NCBI RefSeq assembly: GCF_009728995.1
Contig: NZ_VTZW01000015.1
Span: 1-64,000, forward strand
DNA length: 64,000 bases
Origin: Streptomonospora sp. PA3
GTDB taxonomy: Bacteria > Actinomycetota > Actinomycetes > Streptosporangiales > Streptosporangiaceae
Reading direction: 5' to 3'
The notes beneath the pieces are model-generated. The model was given only the letters and a program-made list of their open reading frames with translations. It ran no database searches and was not told the DNA's origin. This document shows positions 6,946 through 15,018 of the stretch, piece after piece. The stretch's first letter is position 1, and every line of letters starts with the position of its first letter. The translations under genes were made by a program, and so were the position numbers.

Positions 6946-8517
6946 ATGAGCAGCGCACCATCCGGCGGCGGGGAGGCACCTCCCGCCGTCGAGCTGCGCG
7001 GGATCACCAAGAGGTTCCCGGGGGTCGTGGCCAACCACGACATCGACATCGCCGTGGAGGCCGGCACGGTCCACGCCATCGTGGGCGAGAACGGGGCCGG
7101 CAAGTCCACTCTGATGAAAACCCTCTACGGCATGCACCGGCCGGACGAGGGCACCATCGCCGTCAAGGGCGAGACGGTGCGGCTCGGCTCCCCCTCCGAC
7201 GCCATCAAGCACGGGATCGGCATGGTGCACCAGCACTTCATGCTCGCCGACAACCTCACCGTGCTGGAGAACATCGTCCTGGGCGCCGAGCGCCGCGGCG
7301 GCATCGGCCGGGGCGCGCGGGCGCGCATCACCTCCCTTTCCGAGCAGTACGGCCTGGGCATCGAGCCCGACCGGCTGATGGAGGAGCTGGGCGTGGGCCA
7401 GCGCCAGCGTGTGGAGATCCTCAAGGTCCTCTACCGCGGCGCCGACATCGTGATCCTCGACGAGCCCACCGCGGTGCTGGTGCCCCAGGAGGTCGACGAG
7501 CTGTTCGAGAACCTGCGCGAGCTCAAGCGGGAGGGCCTGACGGTCATCTTCATCTCGCACAAGCTCGACGAGGTGCTCTCGGTGGCCGACACCATCACCG
7601 TCATCCGCCGCGGCACCACCGTGGCCACCGTCGACCCGGGCCGCACCAGCGCCCGCGAACTGGCCACGCTGATGGTCGGGGGCGAGCTGCCGGTTCCCGA
7701 ACTGCGCGAGTCGACGGTCACCGAGCGCCCCATGCTGGAGGTCGGCAACCTGGAGGTCGGCGAGCCCGGCGGCCGGCGGGTGGTCGACGACGTTTCGCTG
7801 ACCATCCGCGAGGGCGAGATCGTGGGCATCGCCGGCGTGGAGGGCAACGGCCAGTCGGAGCTGATCGAGGCCATCATGGGGATGCGCCCGGTCGAGCGCG
7901 GCACCGTGCGGCTGGACGGGCGCGACATCACCGGCTGGGGCACCCTGGGCATCCGCGAGGCCGGGGTCGGCTACATCCCCGAGGACCGGCACCGCCACGG
8001 CGTGCTGCTGGAGTCGCCGCTGTGGGAGAACCGCATCCTCGGCCACCAGGGTGAGGCGCCCAACGCCCGCGGCATCTGGATCGACCGGGCCGGCGCCCGC
8101 GCCGACACCGAGCGGATCGTCGCCGACTACGACGTGCGCACGCCCGGCATCGACGTCATCGCCGAGGCGCTCAGCGGCGGCAACCAGCAGAAGCTGATCG
8201 TGGGGCGGGAGATGAGCGGGCGCCCCAAGGTACTGGTGGCCGCCCACCCCACCCGCGGCGTGGACGTCGGCGCCCAGGCCGCGATCTGGGACCATCTGCG
8301 CCGGGCGCGCAGCGAAGGGCTCGCGGTGCTGCTGGTCTCGGCGGACCTGGACGAGCTGATCGGCATGTCCGACACGCTGCACGTCATCCTGCGCGGTCGG
8401 CTGGTGGCGCAGGCCGACCCGATGACGGTGACCCCCGAGGAGCTCGGCGCCGCCATGACCGGCGCCGGCCTGAAGGATGCGGCCGGCAGCGGCGGCGAAG
8501 GCGAGGACGGCGCATGA
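6946..8517 (+). CDS. ABC transporter ATP-binding protein, duplicated type (NupO/RbsA-like)
   Basis: 523 residues with two ABC cassettes. The first has Walker A GENGAGKST (47-55), a Q-loop region HQHFM, an atypical signature LGVGQRQRVE and Walker B VILDEPTA. The second has a degenerate Walker A (GVEGNGQSE), signature LSGGNQQKL and VAAHPTRGVD, the usual asymmetry of the ribose/nucleoside importer subclass. It energises import through the two following permeases. AAGGAG precedes the ATG, and its stop overlaps the next start (ATGA). The BMP lipoprotein and the following cytidine deaminase support nucleosides as substrate. Confidence 0.94.
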   Translation: MSSAPSGGGEAPPAVELRGITKRFPGVVANHDIDIAVEAGTVHAIVGENGAGKSTLMKTLYGMHRPDEGTIAVKGETVRLGSPSDAIKHGIGMVHQHFMLADNLTVLENIVLGAERRGGIGRGARARITSLSEQYGLGIEPDRLMEELGVGQRQRVEILKVLYRGADIVILDEPTAVLVPQEVDELFENLRELKREGLTVIFISHKLDEVLSVADTITVIRRGTTVATVDPGRTSARELATLMVGGELPVPELRESTVTERPMLEVGNLEVGEPGGRRVVDDVSLTIREGEIVGIAGVEGNGQSELIEAIMGMRPVERGTVRLDGRDITGWGTLGIREAGVGYIPEDRHRHGVLLESPLWENRILGHQGEAPNARGIWIDRAGARADTERIVADYDVRTPGIDVIAEALSGGNQQKLIVGREMSGRPKVLVAAHPTRGVDVGAQAAIWDHLRRARSEGLAVLLVSADLDELIGMSDTLHVILRGRLVAQADPMTVTPEELGAAMTGAGLKDAAGSGGEGEDGA

Positions 8518-9950
8518 GAGTCTCCATTCCCAACCCGGCAGCGGCCGGCCTGGCGGTCGTCGTCGGCGCCGGAACGACCGCAGGCGCCGACATGGGCCTG
8601 CTCGCCCCCGCCGCGGCGGCGCTGGGGGTCGCGCTGGCCTTCGCGGTGGTCCTCCTGCTCACCCGCCCCACCACCGACGACGCCGACACCCGCGTGCACC
8701 GGATGGTGGTGGCGCCGGTCGCGCTCGTGCTGGCGGTGGCCGCGGGGGTGCTGGGCGGCGCGGTCGTCGACTGGTGGCTCATCGAGCCCGTGGCCTACCC
8801 GCTGGGCGCCCTGATCGGATCGGTCGCCGCGTTCCTGCTGTACCGGCGCCTGGCCACCACGCTGGCGCTGTCCGTCGCCGCTGTGGTGGCGGCGGGGGTG
8901 CTCGCGCTCGCGGTGACGGCGCTGGTGCTGTGGATCAGCGGGGTGGCGCCCTTCCACGCCTTCGGGCGGATGCTGGAGTTCGGGCTGCAGCCCGACAGCC
9001 TGGTCATCATGGTCAACTCCGGGACCACCTTCTACCTCTCGGCGGTGGCGGTGGCGATCGGCTTCAAGATGAAGCTGTTCAACATCGGTGTGGACGGCCA
9101 GTACCGGCTGGCGGCGCTGATGGCCGCGGCCGTGGGCGGCGCCTGGGTGCTGCCGCCGGTCGTCCACCAGGTCGTCGTGATCACGGTGGCGGTGGCCGTC
9201 GGCGGTTTCTGGGCGGGGATCGCGGGCTATCTGAAGGTGACCCGCGGGGTCTCCGAGGTGATCTCCACGATCATGCTCAACTCCGTGGCCACCGGGATCA
9301 CCGCCTACCTGCTCAACACCGACCGGCTGGCCGTGCAGATCAGCACCAACAACATCGGCACCCGCGAGATCGCCGAGACCGGGTGGGTGCCCGGCATCCC
9401 CGCCGGCTTCATGGGCGCCGACCGGGAGATCTTCGGGCTGGTGGTGCTGGCGGTCGCGGTGGGCGTGGGCTACTGGCTGATGCTCAACCGCACCCGGTTC
9501 GGGTTCGACCTGCGCGCCACCGGCCAGTCGCCCACGGCGGCGCGGGCCAGCGGCATCGACATCAAGCGCATGGTGCTGCTGTCGATGGTCATCTCCGGGA
9601 TGGTCGCCGGCCTGGTCGGGATGCCGCAGCTGCTCGGCCAGTCGCACTATTACGCGCTGGACTTCCCCACCGGCCTCGGGTTCACCGGCATCGCGATCGC
9701 GCTGCTGGGGCGCAACCACCCCGTGGGCATCGGCTTCGCCGCCCTGTTCTGGGCGTTTTTGGATCAGTCGAGCCAGATCCTGGACTTCGAAGGCATTCCC
9801 AAGGAGATCGCCGTGGTCACCCAGGCCACCATCGTGCTGACCGTGGTCGTGGTGTACGAGGTCGTGCACCGCTGGGGTCTGCGCTACCAGCAGCAGCAGG
9901 TCGGCCGGGAGCTCGCCCGCGGAGACCGTGAGGAGGCGGCGGCGTCATGA
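8514..9950 (+). CDS. ABC transporter permease (NupP-like)
   Basis: 478 residues, many hydrophobic segments. The BPD_transp_2 (branched-chain/ribose type) core runs from about residue 160, with GVDGQYRLAALMAA, GYLKVTRGVSEVISTIMLN and GFTGIAIALLGRNHPVGI, which are family hallmarks. The N-terminal 150 residues add four or so membrane segments and a cytosolic loop (TRPTTDDADTRVHR), longer than the minimal family member. It is coupled by ATGA overlaps both to the ATPase upstream and the second permease downstream, so the subunits are translated together. Confidence 0.92.
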   Translation: MRVSIPNPAAAGLAVVVGAGTTAGADMGLLAPAAAALGVALAFAVVLLLTRPTTDDADTRVHRMVVAPVALVLAVAAGVLGGAVVDWWLIEPVAYPLGALIGSVAAFLLYRRLATTLALSVAAVVAAGVLALAVTALVLWISGVAPFHAFGRMLEFGLQPDSLVIMVNSGTTFYLSAVAVAIGFKMKLFNIGVDGQYRLAALMAAAVGGAWVLPPVVHQVVVITVAVAVGGFWAGIAGYLKVTRGVSEVISTIMLNSVATGITAYLLNTDRLAVQISTNNIGTREIAETGWVPGIPAGFMGADREIFGLVVLAVAVGVGYWLMLNRTRFGFDLRATGQSPTAARASGIDIKRMVLLSMVISGMVAGLVGMPQLLGQSHYYALDFPTGLGFTGIAIALLGRNHPVGIGFAALFWAFLDQSSQILDFEGIPKEIAVVTQATIVLTVVVVYEVVHRWGLRYQQQQVGRELARGDREEAAAS

Positions 9951-11422
9951 GCCAGGATCTGACGGTCACCGAGACGCCGGCGCCTTCGGCCGGGGCGCGG
10001 CGCGGCTCCCGCTCGCGGTGGCGGTTCGCCAGCATCGCGATCGCGGCGTTCGTGGCGCTGGCCGGCGTGCGCGCCATCACCGGCGAGCCGATGCTGACGA
10101 GCGCGGGCACGATCCAGGCGACGCTGGCGTTCGCGGTGCCCATCGGGCTCGCGGGCCTGGGCGGCGTGTGGGCCGAGCGCGCCGGGATCATCAACATCGG
10201 CCTCGAAGGCATGATGGTGCTGGGCACCTGGTTCGGCGCCTATTTCGCCTGGAGCACGGACAACCCGTGGGCGGGCCTGGTCGCCGGAGTGCTGGGCGGC
10301 ATGGCCGGCGGGCTCATCCACGCGGTGGCGACGGTGACCTTCGCCGTCGACCACATCGTCTCCGGCGTGGCGATCAACATCCTGGCGCTGGGCGCGATGC
10401 GCTACCTGTCGCTGCTGTTCTTCGCCGACGCGCCCGGAGGCGGCGCCGCCCAGTCGCCGCAGCTTCCGGAGTTCCCGCGGGTGGGGCTGCCGTTCGTGGC
10501 CGAGGCGCTCGCGCCCGTGCGCGAATCGGGGGTGTTCCTGGTCTCCGACGTCGCGGCGCTGGTCACAGGGCTGGCCACGGGTATGTCGGTGGTAACGCTG
10601 CTGGCGGTCCTGCTGGCGCCGCTGACCTACCTGGTGCTGTGGCACACGCCCTTCGGGCTGCGGCTGCGCTCGTGCGGGGAGAACCCCGATGCGGCCGAGT
10701 CGCTGGGCGTGCCGGTCTACGCCTACAAGTTCACCGCCGTGGTGTTCTCCGGCGGGTTCGCCGGGATGGGCGGGGTGTTCCTGGCGATGGTGGCCTCCTC
10801 GGTGTACCAGGAGGGCCAGACCGGCGGGCGCGGCTACATCGGTCTGGCCGCGATGATCTTCGGCAACTGGCGGCCCGGCGGGCTGGCCATGGGCGCCGGG
10901 CTGTTCGGCTACACCGACGCGCTGCAGGTGCGCGGCGGCGGGAGTGCGGTGCACTCGCTGCTGCTGCTGATCGCGGTGGCGCTGCTGGTCGCGGCGGCGG
11001 GCATGCTGACCGCCGCTGTGTTGCGGGCCCGGACCACGGCGGAGCCGGGTGCCGTGACCGCTGTCTGCGGCGTCTTCGCCGCGGGCGCGGCGGTCGCGGC
11101 GGTCGCCGCCCCGCTGGCGGTCGCGGGCGGGCCCGCCTGGTGGTGGGCGGTGGCCGCGGTGGGAGCGGGCGTCGCCGCGGTCGCGGCCCTACGCGCGGTG
11201 CGCTCGTGGCCGGCGGCGGCCGGCGGGCCGCCGATTCCGGCGCTCGTCGCGGCGCCTGCGGGTGTGCTCGTGCTGGTGTGGTTCTTCGGCACGGACTCCC
11301 TGCCGGGCCAGCTGGTCACCTACAGCCCGCACATCGCCACACTGCTGGTGCTGGCGTTGGCCTCCCAGCGGCTGCGCCCGCCGGCGAACGTGGGCCGGCA
11401 GTGGCGGCGGGGGAACACGTGA
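9947..11422 (+). CDS. ABC transporter permease (NupQ-like) with C-terminal membrane extension
   Basis: 491 residues. About residues 30-340 are the BPD_transp_2 permease: GIINIGLEGMMVLG, VDHIVSGVAINILALG and QTGGRGYIGLAAMIFGNWRPGG are typical of the second subunit of nucleoside importers. The remaining 150 residues form roughly four extra hydrophobic segments in an Ala/Val-rich stretch (about 350-470). This makes it much longer than the usual 300-350 residues; the extension looks actinobacterial and has no obvious domain. Start ATG overlaps the previous stop. Its own stop overlaps the GTG of the cytidine deaminase gene, tying import to deamination. Confidence 0.92.
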   Translation: MSQDLTVTETPAPSAGARRGSRSRWRFASIAIAAFVALAGVRAITGEPMLTSAGTIQATLAFAVPIGLAGLGGVWAERAGIINIGLEGMMVLGTWFGAYFAWSTDNPWAGLVAGVLGGMAGGLIHAVATVTFAVDHIVSGVAINILALGAMRYLSLLFFADAPGGGAAQSPQLPEFPRVGLPFVAEALAPVRESGVFLVSDVAALVTGLATGMSVVTLLAVLLAPLTYLVLWHTPFGLRLRSCGENPDAAESLGVPVYAYKFTAVVFSGGFAGMGGVFLAMVASSVYQEGQTGGRGYIGLAAMIFGNWRPGGLAMGAGLFGYTDALQVRGGGSAVHSLLLLIAVALLVAAAGMLTAAVLRARTTAEPGAVTAVCGVFAAGAAVAAVAAPLAVAGGPAWWWAVAAVGAGVAAVAALRAVRSWPAAAGGPPIPALVAAPAGVLVLVWFFGTDSLPGQLVTYSPHIATLLVLALASQRLRPPANVGRQWRRGNT

Positions 11423-11844
11423 GCGCCGGGCGGCCGGCGGCTCCGGAAGGGCGCGCCGGCGTCGACTGGCCGGCACTGCGCCAGGCGGCCGCGCGCGCCC
11501 GGGACCGCGCCTACGCGCCCTACTCGGGTTTTCCCGTGGGGGCGGCGGCGCTGGCGGACGACGGGCGCACGGTGTCGGGGTGCAACGTCGAGAACGCCTC
11601 CTACGGGCTGGGCCTGTGCGCGGAGTGCGGGCTGGTGTCGGCCCTGCACGCCACCGGCGGCGGCCGGCTGCGCGCGTTCGCCTGCGTCGACCGCGCCGGT
11701 GCGCCGCTGATGCCCTGCGGCCGCTGCCGCCAACTCCTCTACGAGCACGGAGGGCCGGATCTGCTGGTGGACACGCCGGAGGGGGTGCTCCCCCTCGGCG
11801 AGTTGCTGCCGCAGGCCTTCGGCCCGGACGACCTGGCGCGCTGA
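11419..11844 (+). CDS. cdd: Cytidine deaminase
   Basis: 141 residues, the length of the homotetrameric short form. Zinc and catalytic motifs are intact: CNVENASYGLGLCAE supplies the Cys-x-Ala-Glu proton-shuttle region and PCGRCRQ supplies the two zinc Cys residues. It converts cytidine and deoxycytidine to uridine and deoxyuridine in the cytoplasm. The GTG start overlaps the permease stop (GTGA), so it is the fifth gene of the transporter operon. Products feed the pyrimidine phosphorylase encoded next. Confidence 0.95.
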   Translation: MSAGRPAAPEGRAGVDWPALRQAAARARDRAYAPYSGFPVGAAALADDGRTVSGCNVENASYGLGLCAECGLVSALHATGGGRLRAFACVDRAGAPLMPCGRCRQLLYEHGGPDLLVDTPEGVLPLGELLPQAFGPDDLAR

Positions 11845-12217
11845 GCGGCCGCGGTCCGCTGGGGGCCGCGGTCCGTGGGGGCCGCGACCGCGCCGAACGC
11901 CGGGCGGGCGGGCGGCGTGGCTGACCGACCGCGGCAGTCTGAATGGGCGCGTGCGGCCCGCCGGGGGCGGCGTGGCTGTGATCGACCGCGGCACCCGTGC
12001 AGGCCCGCAGCGCGGGCGGCGCGCCGCTGCGCTCTGGAGTGCCGACCGGCCGCAGTCTGGACCAGGGATTCGCCGGGCGGCGATGATGGGGCCCGCTACT
12101 GTCGGGGATCCCCCGATCTCCATCATCGCCGCAGCAGGCCCGGCTCCGCCAGCGGAGTTCGGCGGGTTGTGGACGAAGGACACGCGCACACACGATCACC
12201 GCCCATGGAGGTTCCTG
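11845..12217. other. Intergenic region with imperfect direct repeats
   Basis: 373 bp without a gene. It holds two imperfect copies of a GGCGGCGTGGCTG...GACCGCGGCA sequence (about 11911-11935 and 11967-11992) and a partial third near 12040. The thymidine phosphorylase promoter must be here or upstream, but I see no clear -10/-35 pair. Confidence 0.4.
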
Positions 12218-13489
12218 TTGGAGGCCATCGACGTCATCACCGCCAAGCGGGACGGCAAGGAGCTCACCGGTGAGCAGATCAGGTGGGTGATCGACGCATA
12301 TACCCGCGGCGCGGTGGCCGAGGAGCAGATGGCGGCGCTGAACATGGCCGTCGTGTGGCGCGGCATGACGCGCGCCGAGACCGGCGCCTGGACCCGGGCG
12401 ATGCTGGACTCCGGCGAGCGGCTGGACTTCACCGGCCTGGCCCGGCCCACCACCGACAAGCACTCCACCGGCGGTGTCGGCGACAAGATCACGCTGCCGC
12501 TGACACCGGCCGTCGCCGCCTGCGGCGCGGCCGTGCCGCAGCTGTCGGGGCGGGGCCTGGGCCACACCGGCGGCACGCTGGACAAGCTGGAGTCGGTTCC
12601 GGGCTGGCGCGCCGACCTCACCCCCGAGCAGATGCTGCGCCAGCTCGTCGAGGTCGGCTGCGCGGTGTGCGCCGCGGGCTCCGGGCTGGCGCCGGCCGAC
12701 CGCAAGCTCTATGCGCTGCGCGACGTCACGGGCACCGTGGAGTCGATCCCGCTCATCGCGGCCTCGATCATGTCCAAGAAGCTCGCGGAGGGCACGGCCT
12801 CGCTGGTGCTGGACGTCAAGGTCGGCTCGGGCGCGTTCATGAAGGACACCGCTTCGGCGCGGGAGCTCGCCGAGACCATGGTGGCGATCGGCACCGACCA
12901 CGGGGTACGCACCCGCGCGCTGCTCACCGCGATGGACACTCCGCTGGGCCGCCGGGTGGGCAACGCGCTGGAGGTCGCCGAGGCGGTCGAGGTGCTCTCC
13001 GGCGGCGGGCCGCGCGACGTGGTGGACCTGACGGTGGAGCTGGCGCGGGAGATGCTGCTGGCCGCGGGGCTGGAGGGCGCGCCCGACCCGGCGGAGGCGC
13101 TGCGCGACGGGTCGGCCATGGACGCCTGGCGGCGGATGATCGCGGCGCAGGGCGGCGACCCCGCCGCGCCGCTGCCGGTCGCCGCGGAGCAGCGCGACAT
13201 CCTCGCCCCCTCCACCGGGACGCTGACCCGGCTGGATGCCTACGGGGTCGGGGTGGCGGCCTGGCGGTTGGGCGCGGGCCGGGCCCGCAAGGAGGATGCG
13301 GTGTCGGCCGGCGCCGGGGTCGAGCTGCACGCCAAGCCGGGCGAGCAGGTCCGCGCCGGCCGCCCGCTGTTCACCCTGCACACCGACGACCCCGCCCGCT
13401 TCGACCGCGCCGCCGAAGCGCTCGCCGACTCCTTCACGATCGACGGCCCGAGTGGGGGCCTGCCGCTGGTGATCGACAGGGTCGGGTGA
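12218..13489 (+). CDS. deoA: Thymidine (pyrimidine-nucleoside) phosphorylase
   Basis: 423 residues. The TTG at 12218 is taken as start because GGAGG precedes it at good spacing and the family N-terminus (AIDVITAKRDGKELT) begins directly after it; no ATG or GTG fits. The signature KHSTGGVGDK (phosphate and pyrimidine binding) and GRGLGHTGGTLDKLES are intact, and MSKKLAEGTASLVLDVKVGSGAFM follows. It cleaves thymidine and deoxyuridine (and probably uridine) with phosphate to base plus (deoxy)ribose-1-phosphate. It lies 373 bp after cdd on the same strand and is followed by a terminator hairpin facing the SapA-like genes. Confidence 0.95.
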   Translation: MEAIDVITAKRDGKELTGEQIRWVIDAYTRGAVAEEQMAALNMAVVWRGMTRAETGAWTRAMLDSGERLDFTGLARPTTDKHSTGGVGDKITLPLTPAVAACGAAVPQLSGRGLGHTGGTLDKLESVPGWRADLTPEQMLRQLVEVGCAVCAAGSGLAPADRKLYALRDVTGTVESIPLIAASIMSKKLAEGTASLVLDVKVGSGAFMKDTASARELAETMVAIGTDHGVRTRALLTAMDTPLGRRVGNALEVAEAVEVLSGGGPRDVVDLTVELAREMLLAAGLEGAPDPAEALRDGSAMDAWRRMIAAQGGDPAAPLPVAAEQRDILAPSTGTLTRLDAYGVGVAAWRLGAGRARKEDAVSAGAGVELHAKPGEQVRAGRPLFTLHTDDPARFDRAAEALADSFTIDGPSGGLPLVIDRVG

Positions 13490-13548
13490 GGCGGCCGCGG
13501 CAGCAGGCGCCGGGCGGCGCGGCGCTGGGCCCGCGGTCAGGTGCGTGG

Positions 13549-13579
13549 GCGTCCCCCGCCCGGCGCGGCCGGGGGACGC
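13549..13579. terminator. Bidirectional terminator hairpin
   Basis: Arms 13549-13558 and 13570-13579 are complementary (GCGTCCCCCG / CGGGGGACGC) with an 11-nt loop. It lies between the convergent deoA and SapA-like genes and is followed on the + strand by a TTCGTTC tail. Confidence 0.75.
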
Positions 13580-13601
13580 TTCGTTCGGCCCTGCGCCGGT
13601 G

Positions 13602-14015
13602 TCAGCCGCAGTTGGTACCGCGCTTGCCGCCTTCGACGCCGGAGATGCGGCCCATCCAGTCCACGCAGCGGTCCGCGGCGTGCAGGTAGATCGGCCCGGC
13701 GTAGGTGGTGTAGCGGCCGCCGTCGTAGACGTCCCAGTGGTTGCCGGCCGGGCTGACCGACAGGCCCGCCTCGATGATCACCCGGGAGCCGGGGTTGTTC
13801 CGCTTGGCGACGACGCAGTTGTAGCCGTTGCCGGAGTTGTAGGTCAGGAACACGGTTCCGCGGCTGCCGATGTTGTCGCTGTTCACGACTTGGTAGCCGG
13901 AGCCGCATTCGCCCCCGTAGGTGGCGGCGGCGGCCGGGGAGGCCGCGGCCACTGCACCGGCGGCCATCGCGAGTGTGGCGCCGATCACGGCCGCCGTCTT
14001 CTGCAGCGGAGTCAT
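13602..14015 (-). CDS. Secreted SapA-like protein (spore-associated protein A family), copy 1
   Basis: 137 residues. A Sec signal peptide (TPLQKTAAVIG plus a long Ala/Gly/Val stretch, cleavage after ASPAAAA, about residue 31) precedes a mature domain of about 105 residues. The mature domain has four Cys placed as in the neighbour: CGSGY, NCVV, RCVDW and the C-terminal NCG, probably two disulfides. The pattern GTVFLTYNSGNGYNCVV and GRYTTYAGPIYLHA matches Streptomyces SapA, a protein found with spores; its biochemical role is unknown. It lies 152 bp downstream of a paralogue on the same strand. An AAAGGCAG site precedes the ATG. Confidence 0.88.
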   Translation of the reverse strand: MTPLQKTAAVIGATLAMAAGAVAAASPAAAATYGGECGSGYQVVNSDNIGSRGTVFLTYNSGNGYNCVVAKRNNPGSRVIIEAGLSVSPAGNHWDVYDGGRYTTYAGPIYLHAADRCVDWMGRISGVEGGKRGTNCG

Positions 14016-14167
14016 GGATCTGCCTTTCGTTTCGTTCGAATGCTCAGATCGTCGATGCGGGGAGCAGGTGGCCGGGGTTTCGGACCTGCTTCAGGCCGAT
14101 TCCGGGTCGCGGTGGACGGCCTGCCAGGGCACCGCCTCCTCGGGAAGCCGGGGCGGCGGAGGGGCGG

Positions 14168-14587
14168 TCAGCCGCAGTTGGTGTTGTTTCCCCCGTTGTA
14201 GTCGCCCTCGATGGCGCCGCCCCAGGTGACGCACTCGCCGGGGGCGTGGCGGTAGACCGGACCGGCGTAGGTGGTGTATTCACCCTGGTCGACGTCGTAC
14301 CAGGCCGAGTCGGACTGGCGGGAGATGCCGGCGAACATCGTCAGCCGCGTGCCCGGGTTGTCGCGGACCGTCACGACGCAGTTGTAGCCGTTGCCGGAGT
14401 TGTAGGTCAGATAGACGGTGCCCCGGTCGAGGTCGCGCTGGTTGACGACGACGTAGCCGTCGCCGCAGGCGCCGTTGTAGGAGGCGGCCGCGGCCGGCGC
14501 GGCTCCGGCGACGAGCCCTGCGGCGGAAACCGCGGTGGCAGCGCCGACAAGCGCGATTTTCCGAACCCAGGACGCACCCGAATGCAT
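14168..14587 (-). CDS. Secreted SapA-like protein (spore-associated protein A family), copy 2
   Basis: 139 residues from the ATG at 14587, which is 7 bp after GGAGAAG; a GTG at 14593 is too close to that site. Signal peptide ends near AAPAAAA (about 36). The mature domain is clearly homologous to copy 1: CGDGYVVVN, GTVYLTYNSGNGYNCVV, EYTTYAGPVYRHA, ECVTWGG and a C-terminal NCG. The identical 10-residue YNSGNGYNCV block and equal spacing show a tandem duplication that has since diverged strongly elsewhere. It is first in transcription order, and a 14-bp palindrome (14622-14635) sits 35 bp upstream of the start. Confidence 0.88.
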   Translation of the reverse strand: MHSGASWVRKIALVGAATAVSAAGLVAGAAPAAAASYNGACGDGYVVVNQRDLDRGTVYLTYNSGNGYNCVVTVRDNPGTRLTMFAGISRQSDSAWYDVDQGEYTTYAGPVYRHAPGECVTWGGAIEGDYNGGNNTNCG

Positions 14588-15018
14588 TTTCACTCTTCTC
14601 CAAAGAAATAAATTTTCATATGCGGTCCGGACCGCGAAGAATATTTACAGAAAACGCATCGCGAGTCAACGGAGAATCCGTGGTTGGCCGGATACGGACT
14701 TCGGTCCGAGGGTGCGCGCGATCGACGATTATCGGTCCGCCCGATTCCTGGAAGCCGGTTCGGAATCGGCGAATCGGATGGGGCCGAATTTCCTCACCAG
14801 GGAGAACAGGACGCCGTTCAGATCCAGGCGCTGTTGCGGGCGACCGCCATGGCGCGGGCCGGGGGTGGGCGCCGGCAGGCATCGACCCGTGCACCCGACC
14901 GCCGCCCGCAGCGCCGACGGGCTCGGCCTCGGGGCGCCACCGGCGCGGGGAGTGCTCCGCGCCGACCTGCCCGCGCCGGGCCCGGCGCCGCGGAGCCCGC
15001 GGACCGCCGCGGCCTCCC
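14588..15018. other. Intergenic region upstream of SapA-like genes
   Basis: 431 bp without a supported gene. The first 80 bp are markedly AT-rich (promoter-like for the minus strand). An 8-bp inverted repeat CCGATTCC / GGAATCGG lies at 14741-14748 and 14762-14769. The open frames crossing it are read-through shadows of the mutase gene. Confidence 0.4.
14622..14635. promoter_or_regulatory. Perfect palindrome GCGGTCCGGACCGC upstream of the SapA-like pair
   Basis: A 14-bp perfect dyad in an otherwise AT-rich leader 35 bp before the start of the first SapA-like gene. Position suits an operator overlapping the promoter or transcription start; the cognate regulator is unknown. Confidence 0.4.
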
